Below, piece after piece: positions 54,854 to 64,000 of a stretch of 64,000 bases of DNA. Made by a program: the position numbers and the translations under genes. Below the pieces are notes generated by a model that searched no databases, was not told where the DNA came from, and saw only the letters and a list, made by a program, of their open reading frames with translations. The stretch covers positions 536,618,769-536,682,768 of the forward strand of contig NC_066585.1 of the NCBI RefSeq assembly GCF_024323335.1, read 5' to 3'. The stretch's first letter is position 1. Every line of letters begins with the position of its first letter. Origin of the DNA: Lathyrus oleraceus (lineage: Eukaryota > Streptophyta > Magnoliopsida > Fabales > Fabaceae).

Positions 54854-56373
54854 GTATGAACAACATTAAACCCGACTGTGGGTTTAACACCCGGATTACA
54901 GACTTTTCATCATTGTGACACCTCTTTGCTTTTTTTGTGTTCTCCTACTACAGATTGTGAATCATTTGTCATGGTTTCATTTATATGCGTAGCTTTGTCT
55001 CTACTAGATAAAGAAGAGGCCTCTATCTAGACATAAGCACTAACAACAATAAGCAAGCATCAACGACAACAATAAGCAACAAGAACAATAAATACATAAG
55101 CATCAACTATAATAACAAGCATCATCTTCAATAAGAAGCACCAACAACAACAAATAAGCATTAACAACAACAAATACATAAGCATAAGCAATAATAAGAA
55201 TCAATAACAACAACAACAAATAAGTATAAACAAAAACAAATACATAAGCATCATAACAATAAGAATCAACAAAAACAACAACAAGCATCGTCTTCAACAA
55301 ATCATTAACAACTACAACAAGCATCATCTTCAACAATAAGCAACAACAACAACAACAAGCATCATCAACAACAATAACAACAAGCATCAACAATAACATT
55401 AAGCATCAACAATAGCATTAAGCATCATCAGTAACACTTAGCATCAACAACAATAATTAAGTATCAACAACAACAAGAATCAACAACAGCAACAACAAGG
55501 ATCATCTACAATAATAAGAATCAACAATAAATAAATAACAATGGAAAATATAGGTATTGTAGATGCATGGGACGAAAAAGTTTACGTACCGGAAACATGA
55601 TTAATAAGTAAAAAATTGTCAGAATCTTAAAGTTTACGTATCGAAAAATATAGGCTAGTGAAGAAAGAAGAACGTTGAAAATGGTGTCGGCCGGCTCCCT
55701 CCTCGACGGTACGAAAGCAGTTGAAAATGTTGAAAACGTTGTTGTTTGAAGATGGTGATGAACGTTTCGTTAGAGTTGAAACTGATTTTGTTTCATTAGG
55801 GTTGAGAACCGTGTTGTTTCGTCAGGGGTTGTTTGTTGATGAAAATGAAAATATGCAACCGAAGAGACAAGTTAGCTAGCTAGCTCTTGGTAATGTGATT
55901 AAAAGATATCACCACGATTATTTCAGAAAACTGTTGTGGTATATGATGAAATTTTTGAAAAAGCATAATTTCTTAAGCAAATATAAATTTTTAAAAATAT
56001 ATCACAATGATTTTTTTAGAAAACCGCGGTGATATAATATTGACATTACTAATATTTAAAAAAAGCGCCAGGTTTAAAATATTTAAATTTAAAAATAAAA
56101 AAGCATTCACAACTGTTAGTTAAAATAACTGTAACGATATATATTCCTTTAGTTAAATAAAAGTGAAATGCGATGATAAATTCTGCAGAAATCACAAAAT
56201 AGCAGGCGTTGAAAGTCGAACTCATGAAATGTCAAACTATATCGGTATGATTGTTTAAGAAAACCGTGGTAATAAATTAAAAAGGTTTAAAAATATTTGA
56301 TTGATAATCCTTGTAGAAATAAACATTAATAATATTTGAATTCATAATAATATTATCCACGTTTTAAAAACTA
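54854..56373 (-). mobile_element. CACTA fragment, antisense, copy 1
   Basis: It begins inside the coding region (antisense of the VEFNVV stretch, where LTR C inserted) and passes the start ATG. It then runs through the AAC/AGCATC-rich leader (55030-55540) and a 5' region with subterminal repeats. These repeats alternate as GAAAACTGTTGTGGTATAT, GAAAACCGCGGTGATAT and AAAACCGTGGTAAT with ATCACCACGATT-type complements (55895-56290), typical of plant CACTA ends. The terminal CACTA motif itself is not seen. Cut at 56373 by the tandem-duplication joint. Confidence 0.7.
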
Positions 56374-58655
56374 ATTTTTCATGATTTAATTGATTTTGTG
56401 AATATTTTTAATTGTTTAAAAATAGTTTTAAGTTTCCAAAAATTATGAAATTTTTTCTCCAAGGTCCTTTGACCTAGTTTGACGTATGATAAATCTCATG
56501 GATATTTCTTTGGTGTTTTGATGAGGTTTTTGGATTTTGATAAACCATAATTTAATTTAATGCATATTTTAATTGATTTTAATTATTTAAATGCAAAATA
56601 AATTGTGTTGAGCATTTGATATTGACTTGTTAAGTTTGACTTGTGTTGTTGGGTCTTGGTCAAGGTTGATTTGACTTTGTTGAGTTAAAATCATCGAATT
56701 TAGGGGATTGATGAAATGTACATTTCATCTTCCAAAATGAATGAATTATTTTAATTTGGTAAAAGTCCTCATTTGACCAATTTGTGTTGATTCCATTCCC
56801 CCTCCCTATTCATCTCAATCCCTTTATCTATTCATTCATGTCATGGACCTATGATATCTTTATATCCTAAGGCTAGTTGATTGCAAAATCAACATGAGTA
56901 TGGATGAGATTAGAACCACTCTTTTGCATATTCTTTTTGTGTGTGGTATATTTTAGGAGCATAGTTCATTATACTATGTCTCTAACATTCATTAATACCA
57001 AAATTTCTATTGTCTGACCTCAAATAGTTTGACTTCTACATAAGTCCAATTACGATTGCTTAACATAGCGCTAAATTTGTGACACAAAAGGCATATCATT
57101 CTAGTAAGTGAGATTGTAAGTCTCCTCTCTTTCATGGTATTGTGTGGAAACTTGGCATTTTTTCCTTCCTTTGGAAGATGTCTTGGTTCAAGGATCCATG
57201 CTTGTGAATAGTGGGTTAAGTGTTGTCCAAAGATTCACTTAAACAAAACAAAAGCAAAAGCAATACTAACTTATAATCAATTAACAACTAACATTTAATT
57301 TCAAGCCATTTACTTTTTATGCACTTTAATTTCAAGTCTTATTTCATTTGTCATTATTCATACCATTCAATTTGTTTATTTTAATGCCATTTTTACTTTG
57401 CTCACTTGAGCCATACTTTGTGAATATATTGTGTTTATATATAATTGTTTGTGTTTGTGGTAATTTGACCTTAATGTACATAATAAGAACAAAAACCCTA
57501 AAAGACATTTTGTGTGGACTGTTGGATTTGATCTGAGACATTGGACTTAGAATTAGGCAACACTCCCTATGCATAGGACTTGGTCAATGCCAAATTTCAT
57601 GAAACCAAGTGCTTGTGAAGTGAACTTTCATCTTATACAAATATTGAAGATCCATTTGAGTTCATCTGCAACATGATCATATTGAAGTTGTTATTTTAAA
57701 CTTGTGCCTAATGCTTATCTTTGAAGTCATCTGACACATGGGAAATTATGAAGAAGATCATGGAATGGCTAAGCTTGGATATGACTATCTTTATTTGATT
57801 CCTTGCTCTTCACCTTGATATTTGTGTATTGATATTGCTTGATTATAAAGTCCAAGGGAAATTTGGGTTTCTATATAACATACTTGTCTATTGGATTGCA
57901 GCTCATTGGTCAGATCTTTTCAACTCTTAACTTTTAAATGTGTGCTTAGGATTAGTCTCTTCATCTCCTCTCCACTTATTTAATTTCAAAATCTCTCCCT
58001 CCTTTTAAAATCTTCTTTGCTTGTATTTTTCTAAACTTAGACTTTATTGCAAATTAGAAAATTTGGTCTTATGCCATTGCCTTTTCAAATTCCTTTTCTT
58101 AATCAAACTTGTAAATAAGCTTAACTATACTTGACTTAAAATTTAAAATAAAAAAAGCAAAAAGAACTAACACTCATTCAAACCTTTTTAGGCCGTTTGT
58201 GCCTCTTTCAAACTTAAACTTTTGTTAAAAGCAATCGACTCACTTTGAAATTTATACCACGAACTACGAGGTTTTGATCCCTCATTTTTATGTTGGTACG
58301 TAGGTATAAGTCCGAAGATCTTGTCAAACACAAAAATATAATTAATGAATTCTTTTCTCATCCCTCCACTCTATTTATTGCAAACATCATTTTATACAAA
58401 AACACATATGCACACAAAAAAGGGCTCCCTAGGAGTACCTAGGACACTTTGGGTGCTAACACCTTTCCTCTGTGTAACCAACCCCCTTACCTGTAATCTC
58501 TGGCATTTTATTAGTTTTGATTTGAAAACTTCTTATCTTTGGGTTTTGTTCGTACTTTTTCTTTTTCCCTCGGAAACAATAAAACGCGGTGGCGATTCTG
58601 ATTTTATTGACGTTAAGTTTATCCATAGCTTAATGGTCATAAATTTACCACTACA
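56374..58655 (+). mobile_element. Ogre-like LTR copy D (second copy of the tandem duplication)
   Basis: It starts abruptly at the sequence equivalent to 44428 in LTR C and runs to a clean LTR end ...ACCACTACA. It lacks the chromovirus found in copy C at the equivalent of 45100, with AAGTCCAATTACG uninterrupted at 57041. The empty site confirms the chromovirus borders. Confidence 0.88.
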
Positions 58656-60185
58656 GTTAGAGCAACATTATACTCGACTGTGGGTTTAACACCCAGATTA
58701 CAGACTTTTGTTAGTGTAGCCATCATTGTGACACCTCTTTGCTTTTTTTGTGTTCTCCTACTACATATTGTGAATCATTTGTCATGGTTTCATTTATATG
58801 TGTGGCTTTGTATCTACTAGATAAAGAAGAGGCCATCTATCAAGACATAAACACTAACAACAATAAGCAAGCATCGACGACAATAATAAGCAACAAGAAC
58901 AATAAATACATAAGCATCAACTACAATAACAAGCATCATCTTCAATAAGAAGCATCAACAACAACAAATAAGCATCAACAACAACAACAAAAACATAAGC
59001 ATATGCAATAATAAGAATCAATAACAACAACAACAAATAAGTATCAACAAAAACAAATACATAAGCATCACAATAATAAGAATCAACAAAAACAACAACA
59101 AGCATCGTCTTCAACAAATCATTAACAACTACAACAAGCATCATCTTCAACAATAAGCAGCAACAACAACAACAATCATCATCAACAACAATAACAACAA
59201 GCATCAACAATAACATTAAGCATCAACAATAGCATTAAGCATCATCAGTAACATTTAGCATCAACAAGAACAAATAAGTATCAACAACAACAAGAATCAA
59301 CAACAACAACAAGCATCACCTACAATAATAAGAATCAACAATAAATAAATAACAATGGAAAATATAGGTATTGTAGATGCATGGGACGAAAAAGTTTACG
59401 TACCGGAAACATGATTAATAAGTAAAAAAAATTGTCAGAATCTTAAAGTTTACTTACCGAAAAATAGAGGCTAGTGAAGAAAGAAGAACGTTGAAAATGG
59501 TGTCGTCCGACTCCCTCATCGACGGTACGAAAGCAGTTGAAAATGTTGAAAATATTGTTGTTTGAAACTGGTTTTGTATCGTTGGGGTTGAAATGGTGTT
59601 GTACGTTTGGTTAGGGTTGAGAATCGTGTTGTTTCGTCAGGGGTTGTTTCTTGATGAAAATGAAAATATGCAACTGAAGAGACAAGTTAGCTAGCTAGCT
59701 CTTGGTAATGTGATTAAAAGATATCACCACGATTATTTCAGAAAACTGTTGTGATATATGATGAAATTTTTGAAAAAGCATAATTTCTTAAGCAAATATA
59801 AATTTTTAAAAATATATCACAATGATTTTTTTAGAAAACAGTGGTGATATAATATTGACATTACTAATATTTAAAAAAAGCGCCAGGTTTAAAATATTTA
59901 AATTTTTAAAAAAAAGCATTCACAACTGTTAGTTAAAATAATGTAACGATATATATTCCTTTAGTTAAATAAAAGTGAAATGCGGTGATAAATTCTGAAG
60001 AAATCACAAAATAGCATGCGTTGAAAGTCGAATTCATGAAACGTCAAACTATATTGGTATGATTGTTTAAGAAAACCGTGGTAATAAATTAAAAAGGTTT
60101 AAAAATATTTTATTGATAATCCTTGTAGAAATGAACATTAATAATGTTTGAATTCATAATAATATTATCCACGTTTTAAAAACTA
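58656..60185 (-). mobile_element. CACTA fragment, antisense, copy 2
   Basis: Nearly the same sequence as 54854-56373. It has a coding fragment to the start ATG, an AAC-rich leader (58850-59345), a block around ATGGAAAATATAGGTATTG, an AGCTAGCTAGCT palindrome (59692-59701 region), and CCACGG/CCGTGG subterminal repeats to ~60085. Its right edge at 60185 is where the unduplicated flank begins. Confidence 0.7.
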
Positions 60186-60584
60186 ATTTTTGTGTAAAAA
60201 CAAATAATGATAATGATTTAAAAATACATTTGCAATATTTAGGAAATAGGAATATTAGGTTGAAATATGTAGATATAAAAAAAATCCTATTTCTAAGTAA
60301 ATACAAGTTAAATTATGAATAGTTTACTTAATGGAAGTACAGGTCTATTTTTGAGTGTATAATAGCATGTAACTAATAGAGCAAGAAATGCAAAGTGTGA
60401 ATAAAAAATGAAAGGAAAAGAAATCAGATGAAAGACGCAATAAGTTTAATAAGGCTAACTTACTAATTACTTGAAATAAAAATCCAATTTGAAATTGATG
60501 TAGAAGCTTAATTAGTAACAATTTTGGCTATATATTTACACAAATTCACCTAATGTTTACACATCCAAATACTTGCTATTCATT
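60186..60584. other. Upstream region of the RNase T2 relic
   Basis: AT-rich flank between the CACTA fragment and the ATG. A TATATAT word at 60529-60535 lies about 50 bp before the ATG and could be the TATA box. I see nothing else. Confidence 0.4.
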
Positions 60585-61028
60585 ATGAAATTCATCGCAA
60601 GCTTTGTTATATTTTTTCTTGTTTATGTGCCAAACTGTTCGATAGCTCAATATGAATTCCTGAAGATTGTGGAACAGTGGCGTCCAGCGACATGTCTCCA
60701 AAAAAACATCAAATGTGCCCGAAATCCAAATAATTTTACATTGCACGGGCTTTGGCCCAGCAACAGCAGCAGTGGCAGCAGTAGCAGTGATCCTATTCGC
60801 TGCACCCATACCCCATTTAAAAGTAGTTCGGTGAGTTATGCATATTTTGGTTTTCAATTCTAACTTCCATGTTATTCATTCCATTTTTGTTTTTGTTGCT
60901 TGCAGATCCAAACTTTATTTCCCAGAATCAATAATTCATGGCCAGATGTGATCAGAGGAAACGAAGAGATTTTTTGGAAACATGTCGCTGGACGCCACTG
61001 TTCCACAATCTTCAGGAATTCATATTGA
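60585..61028 (+). pseudogene. RNase T2 (S-RNase/S-like family) gene, broken
   Basis: Exon 1 (60585-60830) encodes MKFIASFVIFFLVYVPNCSIA, quoted as the signal peptide in two parts (MKFIASFVIFF and LVYVPNCSIA). A QYEFLKIVEQWRPATC-type start and the first active-site motif FTLHGLWP follow (histidine at about residue 56). A GT-AG intron (60831-60905) joins in frame to exon 2, which reads LFPRINNSWPDV and GNEEIFWKH. At that point family members have the second active-site motif (H-x-x-KHGTC). Here the DNA switches instead to a 100-bp inverted copy of exon 1 (60970-61069), and the frame stops at 61026-61028. The spliced frame is about 122 codons, half the usual length, and lacks the second catalytic histidine, so no active secreted RNase is expected. 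The start at 60585 is the first true ATG. Confidence 0.85.
60606..60705 (+). repeat. Inverted repeat, left arm (within RNase T2 exon 1)
   Basis: 100 bp, from GTTATATTTT to GTCTCCAAAAAA. Its reverse complement is at 60970-61069 with one mismatch (C at 60696). The spacer is 264 bp and contains the intron. Confidence 0.95.
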
Positions 61029-61069
61029 GCTATCGAACAGTTTGGCACATAAACAAGAAAAAATATAAC
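60970..61069 (-). repeat. Inverted repeat, right arm (exon 1 copy placed backwards in exon 2)
   Basis: Reverse complement of 60606-60705. It begins at TTTTTTGGAAACATG, where exon 2 of the family would read into its own FW-H codons, so the breakpoint sits in a short shared T/G stretch. Confidence 0.95.
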
Positions 61070-62430
61070 CACATCGTCGTTGGTTCATCTTTTTTTCCTT
61101 TTGCTTGTTTCTTTCACTTTTTATTTTCTTCTTACAGTAAAAATTGAAATTTAGTTGATTTGTGAAATTGTGTGAAACTTTATTCCATGTTTTAAAAAAC
61201 GCACGAAAACCACCACTATTCTCATCGCCTCTTCAATTAGCGCCAACGACATTGCCACCGTGCGTAGCACCTCCCACTACCCCATCACACTCTGGCAACC
61301 CACGAGACACCATTGGCCTCTCCTTCCACCTCCCTCCACCGGCCCACCGCTTAAAGCCAACACCTCCACTTCGCTGCAATAACCTCTACCACCGTTAAAA
61401 AATCTCGACCACTACCTTGCTTCTCTTTCCATCGGTATGTTTTATTTAACCTTCCATTAATGTTGAGATTGTGTGTTTGTTGTGATTTGAGAAATAGTTT
61501 GATTTGATATTGAAGAAAATGTATAAGGGATTTGAAGAAAAAAAGATGAAGAAGACATTTTGTTTTGCTCTGTTTGTGCGTCGCGTGAGAGAAATAGGGA
61601 TTATGTTGCTTTTCTGCTTTTACTCGTTACAAAGACATGACCTTATTATTTAACTTTTTTTCCCTCTTACTGCAACATGTCACAATTCCAGTGGCCTTAT
61701 TTTTAAGATATTTTTTTTGAAAAAGTCTTAGCATACACACTAGGGGCGGTACCCCCGTTTCTACTATGAAGTTTTTTTAGTTTTTTTTTTCTTTTCTTTA
61801 ATTTTTATTTTATTAGTTGGCTTGTTTATTTATTTAAAATTAGGTTAATTTTGGGTTAATAATTTTTTTTATTTGATTGAGTAATTTATATTATTTGTTA
61901 GTTTCTATAGATTTGACCCTTTAATATAATTGACTTAAGTAATTTATTTAGATTTTTAGTTTAATTTAGCCAATTCACAAAGAAAAATATGTAGCAAAAG
62001 AACATAAAAATATATATCTTATTCTATTTAAATTCAAAAATGCTAAAATTATATCTTATTTTATTTAACACTAAAATATTTCTTTTTTCATGTAAATTTA
62101 TAAAAATAAAAAATGTTTCTTTCTCTAAATCTAATTTTATTTCTACATAAATCATAAAAAACAAATTTACTCCTTTGTAATCCAATATTCAAAAATAACA
62201 CAAATAATAACTATGTATATATGAATTTATTTTCTAAATAAAATAAGAATTATATTTTTGCAAACTAAATTGGTTGGCTGACGTCACGTCTTATCGATCA
62301 ATGATTCAATTTCAAAACTTAAAATCAATTCAATACACATCAAATACAATTTTCTCCACCCTTTTGCATTGAGACCCTTTTTTCAAATAAACTTTTCTCT
62401 GCCCCTGTGCGTTCAGATATTTTCTTAAAT
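61070..62430. other. Unassigned region with a C-rich block and AT-rich tail
   Basis: 61195-61440 is strikingly richer in C than its surroundings (ACCTCC, CCACC words) and is followed by GTATGTTTTATT, like a 5' untranslated exon and splice donor or an LTR leader. It has no recognisable protein. 61730-62430 is very AT-rich, with no gene seen. The whole may be the body of the LTR whose end is at 62440-62900. Confidence 0.35.
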
Positions 62431-62439
62431 AAAATCAAT

Positions 62440-62900
62440 TAACACATAATATTTCCTATACGAACTACAGTACTCTGATCCTTCATATTGTTTGAGGGTA
62501 CGTAGGTACAAAGTTGTAACACTCTAGCGAGTACAATAACAAAAAAAAAATTGTATCCTAATTCCTGATTAAATTATCCTTTTATGAAAATAATAACCTA
62601 ATTCTCTGTAAATAAGTATATTAAGCAAAAATAGGTAACATAAGAAAACATCCCATAGATAACATAGTAACCCTAGAGTTAGAGAAGAATCTCATTTAGT
62701 ACAGTGAAGGTGAGGGGTTCCTAACACCTTCCCCTCACTTAATCGACTAATGAACCCTAACCTCTTGTCCCTACCTCTTAAATTTTATTATTATTTCCCT
62801 GTTCCTTAGGAATGAATAAAGGATGATGGCGACTCTATAATTTTCCAGTCGCGAGAGTTGGTGACTCTAAGTGAGAATATGCTTCCCTAAAGAGAGTCCA
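62440..62900 (+). mobile_element. 3' part of an Ogre/Tat-like LTR
   Basis: The block CGAACTACAGTACTCTGATCC, here shortened, then GGTACGTAGGTACAAAG, CCTAACACCTTCCCCTC and ATGGCGACTCT follow the same order as the 3' ends of LTRs A-D. The exact ends are not visible. Confidence 0.55.
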
Positions 62901-63301
62901 TCATAACCTTTAGCTCTATGGTTTGTGCGTTTTTATTGTTTGTCTGCTTTTATATATTTTTTCTTTTATTTATTTTCTTTTTTCTTTTTATTTTATGCTT
63001 TTTATTTTATTTTATATATATGCCTGCATATCATTGGTTTGGATTTTCATATTTGCGAAGCTAAAACCTAAGCTTAGAGAAAAAACATAAGTTAAGAAGT
63101 AGAATCGTAGTGCTAACAGTTGAGATGGCACATGTCTCACGGGCATGAAAGCTACACTTAGAGTAGACTCCCTAAACTTGTCTTCATAGTAGGGTTATCC
63201 CCTTACTAAGCTGATGATTTGGATGTGGTCCATGACTATGAGAACTGTTATCTAGAACCTGTTTCACCAATTGTGACCTGATGTCATCAACATGTGAGGG
63301 T

Positions 63302-64000
63302 TGTTACTAAGGTCCTATTAGAACAAGATTTGGTTTTACATTTATGCCTTGAGTTCTGATGATAACGATGTTATATTTGTGTGATAAATTTTTTGATACC
63401 CTAATGGTTTGTCATTGTGTAGCTTTAACAGCCATTTCTAATTCTGAGTATATGATGTGCAACATAATCAGTTTCTGAATAATGAGTTCCAAATCTGCTT
63501 CTACGCCAATTATTAGAAGTTCTGAAAGATATTCAATGTTGTTGCTGCAATGATCTCTCTTGTTTTGTGTTGATTCACTCTTGATAAGCTTATGAGGAAA
63601 TATTATGTTGTTGCTGTAATATTCTCTCAGTTCGTGCTTCTGGAAGTGACTCTGATCACCAAACTTCTAAATAATGCAAACTTATGAAGTTATGTTACGT
63701 AGCTAAATATTCTGAAGATCTCAAGCTAGACGATTGAGGTTATCAAGGTTTTAATTGTAGATTCTAAAGACTCTTAATATTTTGAAGATACTGAAGATCT
63801 CAAGTCAGACTACTGGCGTTGTCACGGTTCTGACCAAAGATTCTGAAGTTTTTGAATCCAACTTTATGTCTCTTCATTTCATGATTCATCAACTTTCATC
63901 AGAAGTCAATGGACTTTAAGATAAGATCAAATGGGAATGTGATCAAATAGTACATAATACAAATCGAATATCCTTTCAACTACCTAATTTTTTGGGCAAA
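63302..64000 (+). mobile_element. SIRE-like LTR, 5' part (runs off the window)
   Basis: TGTTACTAAG...GAACAAGATTTGG...TTCTGATGATAACGATG resembles the start of the LTR at 9291 (TGTTCGCTTTTGGAACAAGATTTG...TTGATGATAAC). It also has the TTCTGA-rich wording of SIRE-like LTRs. No primer site is reached before the window ends. Confidence 0.55.

Noticed and set aside
58917..59216. Minus-strand frames with poly-Cys/Val/Leu translations (also 55103-55399)
   Set aside because: They are translations of the AAC/AGCATC low-complexity leader of the CACTA fragment, not proteins.
61162..61398. 78-codon proline-rich frame as a possible gene
   Set aside because: No recognisable domain, C-rich composition alone explains the open frame, and it lies in LTR-like debris.

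Overview
The window is plant nuclear DNA, almost certainly from a large-genome legume of the pea/vetch tribe (Fabeae). Nearly every base that can be assigned belongs to nested LTR retrotransposons. The clearest signs are several LTRs of about 4.7-4.9 kb that start TGTAAGACCC and have Ogre/Tat features, an antisense Ogre-type gag relic, SIRE/Maximus-like and Ale-like copia elements, a chromodomain Ty3/gypsy element, and fragments of a CACTA (En/Spm) DNA transposon. The species is an inference. I see no bacterial genes, tRNA, rRNA or CRISPR array. The only host-like gene is a broken RNase T2 (S-RNase/S-like family) gene at 60585-61028.

Layout: 1-1812 is the 3' part of an LTR. 1813-2083 and 6982-7800 are two halves of an antisense Ogre-like gag, split by a 4.9-kb solo LTR (2084-6976, target duplication GATTG). 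9291-11258 is a SIRE-like 5' LTR plus a gag with several stops. 11259-12600 is an antisense LTR fragment. 13813-18403 is a complete, apparently very young copia element: two 197-bp LTRs that read as identical, target duplication GGTTC, and an uninterrupted 1382-codon polyprotein. 19900-26236 is the 3' untranslated region, polypurine tract and 3' LTR of an Ogre-like element. 26237-27727 is a CACTA fragment with recognisable protein motifs. 27728-28341 is a near-perfect 614-bp palindrome.

28356-54853 is one Ogre-like LTR (copy C) expanded by two insertions. The first is a SIRE-like element on the minus strand (30170-44202, target duplication GAATG) with an intact env-like third ORF. Its RNase H region is itself split by a 3.86-kb solo LTR (34578-38437, target duplication ATAGT). 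The second is a Tekay/Del-like chromovirus on the minus strand (45101-53236) that has lost most of gag and protease. From 44428 to 60185 the DNA is a tandem duplication of a roughly 3.8-kb unit (LTR tail plus antisense CACTA fragment). Only the first copy carries the chromovirus, so the duplication came first. After the RNase T2 relic, 61070-64000 holds LTR-like debris ending in the start of a SIRE-like LTR.

The observations most worth following are these. (1) Four tandem hairpins inside the solo LTR at 37172-37637, whose stems show paired compensatory substitutions. (2) The RNase T2 relic, in which 100 bp of exon 1 is re-inserted backwards inside exon 2, so a transcript would fold into a long hairpin. 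(3) The 614-bp palindrome. (4) The young copia element whose stop codon is formed by its own 3' LTR. (5) The env-like ORF, which stayed open while gag and pol of the same element decayed and which has a TATA-like box upstream.
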